The notes under the pieces are model-generated. The model worked only from the letters and a program-made list of their open reading frames with translations, made no database searches and was not told where the DNA came from. Positions 1 through 5,317 of a stretch of DNA of 5,317 nt are shown here, one piece after another. Source of the stretch: Saprospirales bacterium (lineage in GTDB: Bacteria > Bacteroidota > Bacteroidia > Chitinophagales > Saprospiraceae); the NCBI GenBank assembly GCA_003448025.1, contig DLXL01000556.1, forward strand, positions 4,483-9,799, written 5' to 3'. Numbering within the stretch: position 1 is the stretch's first letter; each line of letters begins with the position of its first letter. A program made the position numbers and the translations under genes.

Positions 1-417
1 AAGAATAATGCGGTCCAGAGGCCAATTAACTACTTTCCCTCCGCTGCAATAGCGTGATCCTACTGCCACATCTGCACCTTCATCCCTGCATTTTGCCAAC
101 AAACGCGGTAAATCAACCGGATTGTGGGAAAAATCGGCGTCCATTTCAAAGAAGTATTCATAGTCTCTTTCCAGCCCCCACTTAAACCCGGCAATATAGG
201 CTGTACCTAGCCCAAGTTTGCCCTTGCGTTCCAGAAGATGTAGCCGTCCGGAAAATTCACCGGATTGCAAATCCCGAACAATTTGAGCTGTGCCATCAGG
301 TGAACCATCGTCCACTATCAACACATGAAATTCATCCGACTGTGCAAGTGCAGCCCGGATAATGGCTTCAACGTTTTCCTTTTCGTTGTAGGTTGGTATG
401 ATAACGATACAAGACAT
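1..417 (-). CDS. Polyprenol-phosphate mannosyltransferase (Dpm1-like GT2), 5' part only
   Basis: This is a family 2 glycosyltransferase of the dolichol/polyprenol-phosphate mannose synthase type. Such enzymes move mannose from GDP-mannose to a lipid phosphate at the cytoplasmic membrane face, supplying a donor for lipid-linked glycosylation. The reading frame is open to base 1, so only 139 N-terminal residues are seen (the window edge cuts it). Visible GT2 landmarks are PTYNE (residues 8-12), IVDDGSPDGT (34-43) for nucleotide binding, GLGTAYIAGF (69-78), the metal-binding DAD in MDADFSHNP (92-100), and GSRYCSGG...NWPL (120-134), which is typical of the Dpm1 branch. The ATG at 417 is chosen because an in-frame TGA directly precedes it and the protein begins as the family does (MSCIVIIPTYNE). 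There is no clear Shine-Dalgarno sequence. It lies 66 bases downstream of the HD-domain gene on the same strand. Substrate (mannose versus another sugar) is inferred from family resemblance. Confidence 0.9.
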   Translation of the reverse strand, partial: MSCIVIIPTYNEKENVEAIIRAALAQSDEFHVLIVDDGSPDGTAQIVRDLQSGEFSGRLHLLERKGKLGLGTAYIAGFKWGLERDYEYFFEMDADFSHNPVDLPRLLAKCRDEGADVAVGSRYCSGGKVVNWPLDRIIL

Positions 418-483
418 TCAGTTAAAAGCGGTGCGGAAAGATGTGGACGTGAAATGATGTATGAAACAGACAAAAGGTTGCTA

Positions 484-1719
484 TTACATGGCGGCAGAGA
501 CCGCAAAAGCCAGCATGGATAAAATCAATCCATACATGAAGATATTGTAACAAGTACTTAGGTACCGATACTTTTTAGCCAATACAATACCTAAAAAGTA
601 TAAGTCGCGACTCATACTACTGTATAAAAACTCAGGATCCGTGAGCATTTCATTCACACCCCACTGAAAATCGGTAAGATTCATGTTGTAAAAATTACCA
701 AAAAACAGCAGGTTCGCCTTTCGTTGCTTGATAGCTTCCCGGGTAACCTTGCCCTCTGTGATTTTAGGGCGTGTTGCCAAAGTGGCAAACACCATGGATC
801 CCAGGCAGGTTGCCGTTAGCATGATGGTGGGAACAATAATTTTCCAGGTGGCTCCGTCCTGCATTTTAGGCAGAAGGTTTGACACCAAAATGGAGATCAC
901 AATAGCATTCACCGACAACATTAGGTTGGCTTTACTATCGGCCATAGCGCTCAGGTTAGTATGTGTGCGGTAAGTGGTGCGATACATCGTTTCCACACCA
1001 CGGCCAAAGCGCGCTGATTTAATTTCGTTTTCACTGTCTTTGAGCACCTTTTTAAGGTCGCCGGTTTTCTCTTTCTCTTCCAGCAAAGAGATTTCATCTA
1101 TGGTTGGAGCCATAGATGGGTTTAGCCTGCGTTTTTGTTTGAGCAGTTGCTGAATATGTTTGGCTTTCCGCTTGTTAAACAACTCCTGCGCAACAACCGT
1201 ATGGTATTCATGAGTTAACATGAAGTTTATTTCAAAATCAACCCAGTCCTGATCACTCATGACCATGCTTCTGGTAAGCACAAATTCTTGTCGCAGCCTA
1301 CTGGTTCTATCCCAATACAAATCCATCCCTAAGTGGCTCAAATCAGCATCGGCAATGATCTGGCCGAGCAAAGATTGCGGCGTCTGGGGCACTTTGGTTG
1401 CCCTGATACAAGCCTGAATTTCATTCAGTTGTTCAGCAGGAACCTTGCCTTGAAGGAATGCAGCCGCTCTGGCACAACTGCGCTCCTCATGATCGGCCGG
1501 ACCTTCCGCGTAACCCGTATCATGGAACCAGGTGGCCAATAATATGGTTAGCAAATCCTGAGGATCCAGTCTAAACCCTTCAGCAATGGTTTTGGCAGCC
1601 GCAACCGTTTGAATGGTGTGCTCCAAATCATGAAAAACATATTGAGGAGAAATAAATTGCGCAAAATGATCTTTGATATGCGCTTCAACCTCATTCAACA
1701 GTTGCTCAACAGGCGTCAT
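484..1719 (-). CDS. HD-domain phosphohydrolase fused to a DUF5706/Pycsar-effector-type transmembrane domain
   Basis: The protein has 411 residues and two parts. Residues ~20-190 form an HD metal-dependent phosphohydrolase: FHDLEHT (29-35), WFHDTGY (64-70) with the HD pair H66-D67, DHEERS (76-81), TKVPQTP (108-114) and IIADADLSHLG (121-131) with the distal Asp at D124 or D126. HD enzymes hydrolyse phosphoester bonds, often in nucleotides; the substrate here is unknown. After a charged linker (~190-240), residues ~241-411 match the membrane domain called DUF5706 or PycTM: THTNLSAMADSKANLMLSVN (252-271) leads into a hydrophobic segment (264-283), a second (293-314), the signature NLLFFGNF (336-343), and a third hydrophobic segment (391-409). 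In Pycsar defence, effectors with this domain respond to cCMP/cUMP and damage the inner membrane. No cyclase gene is adjacent, so a defence role is unproven; fusions like this are known in Bacteroidota. The start MTPVEQLL fits the family and lies just downstream of a promoter-like box. Confidence 0.88.
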   Translation of the reverse strand: MTPVEQLLNEVEAHIKDHFAQFISPQYVFHDLEHTIQTVAAAKTIAEGFRLDPQDLLTILLATWFHDTGYAEGPADHEERSCARAAAFLQGKVPAEQLNEIQACIRATKVPQTPQSLLGQIIADADLSHLGMDLYWDRTSRLRQEFVLTRSMVMSDQDWVDFEINFMLTHEYHTVVAQELFNKRKAKHIQQLLKQKRRLNPSMAPTIDEISLLEEKEKTGDLKKVLKDSENEIKSARFGRGVETMYRTTYRTHTNLSAMADSKANLMLSVNAIVISILVSNLLPKMQDGATWKIIVPTIMLTATCLGSMVFATLATRPKITEGKVTREAIKQRKANLLFFGNFYNMNLTDFQWGVNEMLTDPEFLYSSMSRDLYFLGIVLAKKYRYLSTCYNIFMYGLILSMLAFAVSAAM

Positions 1720-1738
1720 GTATGTAATTTAAGAGCGG

Positions 1739-1746
1739 CAAAGTTA
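1739..1746 (-). promoter_or_regulatory. Bacteroidota-type -7 box for the HD-TM gene
   Basis: Read on the minus strand, this is TAACTTTG, an exact fit to the Bacteroidota -7 consensus TAnnTTTG. A TTG at 1773-1771 could be the -33 element, but the 24-base gap is slightly longer than the usual range. The box lies 19 bases upstream of the ATG at 1719, so the leader would be very short (about 15 bases). The consensus is established; its use here is inferred. Confidence 0.4.
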
Positions 1747-1760
1747 ACAGAAAATTATGG

Positions 1761-1787
1761 ACGATGTTGACAATGATCACAATGTTG
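1761..1787. repeat. Three tandem 9-bp units in the divergent intergenic region
   Basis: The units ACGATGTTG, ACAATGATC and ACAATGTTG follow one another without a gap, sharing the pattern ACRATGNTN. The first and third differ at a single base. The tract lies between the promoter-like boxes of the HD-TM gene and parA. It may be an operator, a spacer or a decayed minisatellite; the same 9-bp period reappears between parA and parB. Confidence 0.5.
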
Positions 1788-1826
1788 GGAACCTGTGGAA
1801 AAATGGGGGATAACTTCTGGGGCAAT

Positions 1827-1847
1827 TGTTCCACGCTCCGTTTCACG
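1827..1847 (+). promoter_or_regulatory. Two parS-like half-sites as direct repeats upstream of parA
   Basis: TGTTCCACG (1827-1835) equals the left half of the bacterial parS palindrome family (TGTTNCACGTGNAACA), and GTTTCACG (1840-1847) equals the left half of the classic version. They are 12 bases apart in the same orientation. The complementary right halves are absent, so this is not a canonical palindromic parS. It could be a degenerate ParB site or a ParB-controlled operator for parAB; this is inference. Confidence 0.35.
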
Positions 1848-1853
1848 CACTGT

Positions 1854-1861
1854 TACCTTTG
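1854..1861 (+). promoter_or_regulatory. parA promoter: Bacteroidota-type -7 box for parA
   Basis: TACCTTTG fits the TAnnTTTG consensus exactly. A possible -33 TTG at 1826-1828 is 25 bases away, slightly wide. Transcription starting shortly after the box would give a leader of roughly 40-50 bases before the parA start. The box overlaps the zone of the parS-like half-sites, so ParB binding there could affect it (inference). Confidence 0.4.
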
Positions 1862-1918
1862 CCAGCGCTGCATCATCCGGGTGCCGTATCAAAACGATCG
1901 AACATTATGCTAAAAGAC

Positions 1919-2680
1919 ATGGGCAAAGTTATCACCATAGCCAACCAGAAAGGTGGCGTAGGCAAGACCACCACCGCCATCAACCTGGCTGCATCTCTGG
2001 CCATCCTGGAAAAAAGAGTGCTGCTTATTGATGCTGATCCACAAGCAAATGCATCATCTGGGGTTGGATTACCAGAAACGAACGAAACGGCAAGTCTCTA
2101 TGATTGTCTGGTACATGGTGTGGACCCACGAGAAGTCATCATCAAAACCGAAACACCAAATCTGGATCTTTTACCCTCCAACATTGATCTGGTAGGTGCT
2201 GAAATCGAATTGGTTAATCGCCCAAACCGGGAATACATTCTTCGTGGTGTGGTTGGCGAACTCCGAAATGAATATGATTATATCTTCATTGATTGCCTTC
2301 CCTCCCTCGGGCTAATCACCGTAAACGCCCTCGTAGCTGCGGATACTGTTTTAATTCCGGTACAATGCGAAATGTTTTCCTTTGAAGGGTTAGCCAAACT
2401 GAAAAACACGATCGACCTGATTCGTCAGGGATTCAACCCAAATCTTAAGGTGGAAGGCTTGCTCATCTCCATGTACGATGGCCGCCTTCGTCTGGCAAAC
2501 GCGATTGTGGAAGAAGTGCGTAACAGCTCCAACGATTACGTTTTTGAAACCATCATCCACCGTAATAGTCGTGTAGCGGAAGCACCTATGTCGCACACAC
2601 CAGTTGCACTGTACGATGTGACCAGCAAAGGCGCTGTGAACTTCTTCAACCTCGCGGAAGAATTCTTAAGAAGAAATTAG
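1919..2680 (+). CDS. parA: ParA/Soj chromosome partitioning ATPase
   Basis: ParA is a deviant-Walker ATPase that dimerises with ATP, binds DNA nonspecifically and drives segregation of ParB-parS complexes in the cytoplasm. The 253 residues cover the whole family: Walker A KGGVGKTT (11-18, with both signature Lys K11 and K16), Walker A' IDADPQAN (37-44), Walker [11 protein letters not shown] (122-131, D125), [12 protein letters not shown] (147-158) and a C-terminal block [15 protein letters not shown]...[15 protein letters not shown] (215-246). The start at 1919 gives the canonical [13 protein letters not shown]; an ATG at 1907 (MLKDMGKV) is an equally readable alternative, and the frame is open from a TTG at 1826 whose extra residues do not resemble the family. 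The usual EAPSFGKP of Bacteroidota homologues is EAPMSHTP here, a mild divergence. parB follows on the same strand, probably in one transcript. Confidence 0.95.
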   Translation: MGKVITIANQKGGVGKTTTAINLAASLAILEKRVLLIDADPQANASSGVGLPETNETASLYDCLVHGVDPREVIIKTETPNLDLLPSNIDLVGAEIELVNRPNREYILRGVVGELRNEYDYIFIDCLPSLGLITVNALVAADTVLIPVQCEMFSFEGLAKLKNTIDLIRQGFNPNLKVEGLLISMYDGRLRLANAIVEEVRNSSNDYVFETIIHRNSRVAEAPMSHTPVALYDVTSKGAVNFFNLAEEFLRRN

Positions 2681-2696
2681 GGGAATGTGGGGAATG
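2680..2696. repeat. Inverted-orientation 9-bp repeat pair at the parA stop
   Basis: GGGGAATG occurs twice, 9 bases apart (2680-2687 and 2689-2696), beginning at the last base of the parA stop codon. Its reverse complement CATTCCCC occurs at 2738-2745 and 2774-2781 in the array before parB, so these units are an opposite-strand copy of the same repeat and can base-pair with it in the transcript. Confidence 0.7.
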
Positions 2697-2710
2697 CAAG
2701 ATTGGCCTAA

Positions 2711-2782
2711 CATTAACCATACTTCCCACATTATTCTCATTCCCCTCATTAACCACATTAACCACATAATTCTCATTCCCCA
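2711..2782. repeat. Degenerate 36-bp tandem duplication built from 9-bp units
   Basis: Two 36-base units (2711-2746 and 2747-2782) each consist of four 9-mers. Unit one reads CATTAACCA, TACTTCCCA, CATTATTCT, CATTCCCCT; unit two reads CATTAACCA, CATTAACCA, CATAATTCT, CATTCCCCA. The longest near-identical part, CACATTATTCTCATTCCCC, recurs 36 bases later with one mismatch. The array fills most of the parA-parB spacer and touches the first possible parB ATG (2782). It looks like a decayed intergenic minisatellite. The reading frames crossing it give repetitive peptides and are not credible genes. Confidence 0.8.
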
Positions 2783-2793
2783 TGACTTCACAC

Positions 2794-3699
2794 ATGGCAA
2801 AAGCGAAATTCGATACCGGAGGGATAAAAGCATTGCTCGGGAATCCAAAACAATTAGAAAAGGCTGTTCAGGAAAATCCGCAGCAAGTGGTTCGCGAGCT
2901 GGCCACAACAGTGGCTCTATTGCCTATTGCTCATATTAAAACCAATGCAGGGCAACCAAGGAAAAATTTCAGCAAGGAATCACTGGAAGAACTGGCTGCC
3001 AGTATCCGCGCACATGGGATCATTCAGCCCATTACCGTTCGGAGAATCCATGACAAAGAATATCAGATCATATCCGGCGAACGACGCTTCCGGGCCAGCC
3101 AACTGGCAGGCCTGAAAGAAATGCCGGCTTATGTCCGACTCGCCAACGACCAGGAGTTGCTGGAGATGGCTCTGATTGAAAATATTCAACGCGAAGATCT
3201 CAATGCATGGGAAATTGCCGTTTCCTATGGCCGGTTGGCAGAGGAGTTCAAACTGACACACGAAAATCTCTCTGAACGGGTAGGAAAACAGCGCAGTACC
3301 ATTACCAATTACCTCCGCTTGTTGCGCTTTGAATCCGATCCGGATATCAAACAAGGCATTGTTGAAGGTAAAATCTCTATGGGACATGCACGCGCGCTCG
3401 CAGGAGTAGATGATTATGCCATACGGAACTCGGTATATCAAAAAATTATATCAGAAGATCTTTCTGTCCGGGCAGTAGAAGCGCTTATTACCAGCTATCA
3501 GGAAAGTCGCAAAGGAGATCAGCCTAAACCAAAAAAAATCCTAAGTGAAAATTTACGCAATATCCAGGATCAGTTTCGCGCATTTTTTGGCGCAAAAGTG
3601 GACCTGAAACGCGATGATAAAGGCAAAGGTCAGGTGATTATCAAGTTCGACAACGATGCCGATTTGAACCGTCTGATTGCCTTAATGGAAAAAGATTAA
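2794..3699 (+). CDS. parB: ParB/Spo0J chromosome partitioning protein
   Basis: ParB binds centromere-like parS DNA, spreads as a CTP-dependent clamp and stimulates ParA. The 301 residues show the expected order: an N-terminal ParA-contact peptide (MAKAKFDTGGIKALLGN, 1-17), box I with QPRKNF (54-59), the CTP-binding box II SGERRFRA (94-101), ENIQREDLN (129-137), a helix-turn-helix for parS recognition (~154-180, including VGKQRSTITNYLRLL), GKISMGHARAL (192-202), a Lys-rich linker (~235-250) and a C-terminal dimerisation domain (~251-301). An in-frame ATG at 2782 would add four residues (MTSH); 2794 is preferred because it gives the usual MAK-type start and clears the repeat array. The N-terminal motif, normally GRGLGALL, reads GGIKALLG here, losing the usual Arg. 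It lies 113 bases after parA, on the same strand. Confidence 0.95.
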   Translation: MAKAKFDTGGIKALLGNPKQLEKAVQENPQQVVRELATTVALLPIAHIKTNAGQPRKNFSKESLEELAASIRAHGIIQPITVRRIHDKEYQIISGERRFRASQLAGLKEMPAYVRLANDQELLEMALIENIQREDLNAWEIAVSYGRLAEEFKLTHENLSERVGKQRSTITNYLRLLRFESDPDIKQGIVEGKISMGHARALAGVDDYAIRNSVYQKIISEDLSVRAVEALITSYQESRKGDQPKPKKILSENLRNIQDQFRAFFGAKVDLKRDDKGKGQVIIKFDNDADLNRLIALMEKD

Positions 3700-3702
3700 T
3701 CC

Positions 3703-3796
3703 GGTTTTTAACCGCAGGTCTAGATTTTTTACCGCAGAGGCGCGGAGACGCAGAGCTTGATAACCAATTCGCCTCCGCGCCTCTGCGGTAAAAACC
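3703..3796. repeat. Long near-perfect stem-loop between convergent parB and the LanB-like gene
   Basis: The arms 3726-3747 and 3773-3794 are exact reverse complements over 22 bases, around a 25-base loop. The arm is TTTTTA followed by CCGCAGAGGCGCGGAG, and contains 8-bp units CGCAGAGG, CGCGGAGA, CGCAGAGC (3734-3757). A third copy of the outer motif (GGTTTTTAACCGCAG, 3703-3717) can compete for pairing with the right arm (3783-3796). Similar CCGCAGAG-type repeats are, to my knowledge, scattered in many unrelated bacterial genomes. Its place between convergent genes suits transcript-end protection or termination, but the stem is followed by A residues, not by a U-tract, on both strands, so it is not a standard intrinsic terminator. 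Confidence 0.85.
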
Positions 3797-3799
3797 TGC

Positions 3800-5317
3800 C
3801 TATTCAAGGGCATATCGCCGGGAATCCCATTCCAAAACATATTCCTGCACACGTTCTGCCGGACACTGGTCTGGCAAAGGCAACATCTCTGTGAGCAAAA
3901 AATCACCCTTGCCTTTACGAATGTTGCGCAGCAACAGCAACATCGACAACGGGCTCTTCTGATCATATAACTGTGGCTTCTCCCGGGTATGCAGAAACAT
4001 GCCGAAAAAATATCCGGGCACCTTCCACCGGTCCAGGGCTATGACCCAATTCCTCACCTGTTCTGCATCGGTTTGCCCTTTTGGCGAAAGTGATCTCCAT
4101 TGCACTTCATCCAACAACCAGGCCTCTCTGGCCAATATCAGCGACTGATATACAGACCGTTTTCTATGCCGGATACTGTCATGAATTTCCCACCCAAACC
4201 CTTCAGGCAACATCGCGTCCAGGGAAACATATGGTACTCCCAAATTCCACAGGATCCGACGAACCGGAGGCAATTGGTCCGGCGCTTCCAGACCCAGGTC
4301 GTTGATACCGATTTCAACCATTCTGTCGGGATCCCAAAGCACAGGGCGGCCGTCCGGCAATAACCGCACTTCCAGTTCCTTTAACGGAATTTTCCAGGCC
4401 GCATTGGTATCCGGAATGCGTGCATCCGGCGTCTGGATCCGCCCATTGGATAAAATCGGTTGAAAATGCACGTTTGACCATCCCGGAAAGGGAAATGGCG
4501 CAAGATGTTGCGGGTCTTCCTCCATCCAGGACTTGACCAATTCAGCATCTGCCGGAGGCAACTGCCCCATCCATCGGGCAAACAATTTTCCGCCACCAGG
4601 ATACAAACCATTCAAAACAGCCTTATACCGGCCATTTTCCTGGCAAAATTGAACAACCGCTCCAACTTTCCCATCAAACCGATGCATAGAAACCCCTTCC
4701 TTTAAATCAGCTCCATCTCTCCAGGGAGATTCGAGGTATCGCTTGCAAAAATCTAAAAAGTTCATCCTTGCGCCTGGCTCCAGCATACTTTGAGCAAAAC
4801 TTACCAGAGATCCCCGGTAAGTTGGCAATACATGCGCTGACTTCATCTGCCAGCATGTATGTAAATCATCCAACGTTTGTTTCAGAACATCCGCAGGAAT
4901 AGTCAACGGGGTATCCCGGTATATATCTTCATAAAAAAGATGTTCTGTCGGGATCAATGGTGGCTCAATCCCTGATTGTTCCAGAAAAGACTTTATTTGA
5001 TGACCAGCTGAGCGCTGGTTTTCCACCACAGCCTCTGCCTCTTGAAAAGGCATGGTTCGGGCAGTGGTGCGTAACCATTGAAGTAAATATGCCGCTGCAG
5101 TGGTCCGTTCCGAGCCAGGTTGATACCCCAAATATTGATACAAACCACCACACCAGCCTGGAGAAAGTCCTTTCTCTGGCCATATCCACTCCCAAAAACC
5201 CATTTGGATCAGTTTTTCAATCCACGACTGCGCTTCATCTAATCCAGCTGATGTAGCATCCATTACCATCCCGGCAAGGTTTCTATAAGAGATATCCTCC
5301 TGCTTCGTTTTCCATTT
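3800..5317 (-). CDS. Lantibiotic dehydratase-like (LanB) protein, glutamylation region, 5' end outside window
   Basis: I read this as the C-terminal ~505 residues of a LanB-type enzyme, which uses glutamyl-tRNA to modify Ser/Thr of a ribosomal peptide. The frame is open to base 5317; the first in-window ATG (5269) is not a credible start because coding-like sequence (ending SYRNLAG) precedes it and the similarity starts mid-domain. Numbering from that Met: WIEKLIQMGFWEWIWPEKGL (16-35) resembles the LanB mid-region; LFYEDIYRDTPLTIPADVL (111-129), KVGAVVQF...GLYPGGGKLFARWMG (201-235), WSNVHFQP (264-271), IPLKELEVRLLPDGRPVLWD (294-313), LPPVRRILWNLGVP (333-346), RWKVPGYFFGMFLHTREKPQ (414-433), SPLSMLLLLRNI (439-450) and LLTEMLP (458-464) follow LanB order. 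It stops 25 residues later, so the ~300-residue SpaB_C elimination domain is absent. It may be a split dehydratase or a PEARL-type ligase. The family call rests on pattern recognition, not a search. Confidence 0.7.
   Translation of the reverse strand, partial: KWKTKQEDISYRNLAGMVMDATSAGLDEAQSWIEKLIQMGFWEWIWPEKGLSPGWCGGLYQYLGYQPGSERTTAAAYLLQWLRTTARTMPFQEAEAVVENQRSAGHQIKSFLEQSGIEPPLIPTEHLFYEDIYRDTPLTIPADVLKQTLDDLHTCWQMKSAHVLPTYRGSLVSFAQSMLEPGARMNFLDFCKRYLESPWRDGADLKEGVSMHRFDGKVGAVVQFCQENGRYKAVLNGLYPGGGKLFARWMGQLPPADAELVKSWMEEDPQHLAPFPFPGWSNVHFQPILSNGRIQTPDARIPDTNAAWKIPLKELEVRLLPDGRPVLWDPDRMVEIGINDLGLEAPDQLPPVRRILWNLGVPYVSLDAMLPEGFGWEIHDSIRHRKRSVYQSLILAREAWLLDEVQWRSLSPKGQTDAEQVRNWVIALDRWKVPGYFFGMFLHTREKPQLYDQKSPLSMLLLLRNIRKGKGDFLLTEMLPLPDQCPAERVQEYVLEWDSRRYALE

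Noticed and set aside
441..457. ACGTGAAA as a parS half-site between the HD-TM gene and the glycosyltransferase
   Set aside because: Only one half matches, with no partner half or second copy; chance is a sufficient explanation.
1794..1813. Possible replication origin from DnaA-box-like words (TGTGGAAAA, 8 of 9; GGGGGATAA, 7 of 9)
   Set aside because: There are only two imperfect words, no cluster of boxes, no AT-rich unwinding tract and no dnaA nearby. Proximity to parAB alone is not enough.
1826..1918. N-terminal extension of ParA from a TTG codon
   Set aside because: The extra residues do not resemble ParA, there is no ribosome site, and the stretch holds the promoter-like box and parS-like half-sites.
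2711..2782. CRISPR-like array
   Set aside because: The units are contiguous and degenerate, with no unique spacers and no cas genes.
2666..2939. Open frames on both strands across the parA-parB spacer giving repetitive Ile/His/Asn- or Met/Trp-rich peptides
   Set aside because: They are by-products of the 9-bp repeat, whose period is a multiple of three, and they overlap parA or parB ends without start signals.
2980..3441. 153-residue antisense open frame inside parB
   Set aside because: It mirrors a well-supported gene, has no recognisable domain and no upstream signals.
3726..3794. Stem-loop as a standard intrinsic terminator
   Set aside because: The stem is very long, the loop is 25 bases, and the 3' side on each strand runs into A residues instead of a U-tract.
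5267..5269. ATG as the start of the LanB-like protein
   Set aside because: The frame stays open to the window edge with coding-like sequence, and the visible part aligns to the middle, not the beginning, of LanB proteins. The true start must lie outside.

Overview
The window looks like a piece of a Bacteroidota chromosome (Sphingobacteriia/Chitinophagia/Cytophagia-like; I cannot place it more finely). The support is a ParA with the Walker B variant IDCLPSLG that is common in that phylum, an HD-domain protein fused to a DUF5706 (Pycsar-effector-type) membrane domain, weak or absent Shine-Dalgarno sequences, and two matches to the Bacteroidota -7 promoter box TAnnTTTG placed back to back in the divergent intergenic region.

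Layout. Minus strand, 1-417: the N-terminal 139 codons of a GT2 polyprenol-phosphate mannosyltransferase (Dpm1-like), cut by the window edge. Minus strand, 484-1719: a 411-residue HD phosphohydrolase with three C-terminal transmembrane segments; it reads toward the glycosyltransferase after a 66-base gap. The divergent gap of about 200 bases (1720-1918) carries opposed promoter-like boxes, a short 9-bp-period repeat and two parS-like half-sites in direct orientation. Plus strand, 1919-2680 and 2794-3699: chromosomal-type parA and parB, separated by about 110 bases filled with a degenerate 9-bp/36-bp tandem repeat that can also fold on itself. A perfect 22-bp inverted repeat with a 25-base loop (3726-3794) separates parB from the convergent gene. 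Minus strand, 3800-5317: the C-terminal ~505 codons of a lantibiotic-dehydratase-like (LanB) protein whose start lies beyond the right edge.

How the genes fit together. ParA and ParB form a chromosome partition pair and probably share a transcript. The HD-TM protein and the mannosyltransferase may also be co-transcribed, but nothing in sequence links them functionally to parAB. The LanB-like protein is the most accessory-looking element. It ends just after the glutamylation (Lant_dehydr_N-type) region and has no SpaB_C elimination domain, so it is either half of a split dehydratase or a peptide aminoacyl-tRNA ligase (PEARL)-type enzyme. Its partner genes should lie to the right of this window. 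The HD-DUF5706 fusion is the other notable gene: it carries a membrane domain known from anti-phage Pycsar effectors, but no nucleotide cyclase is next to it.
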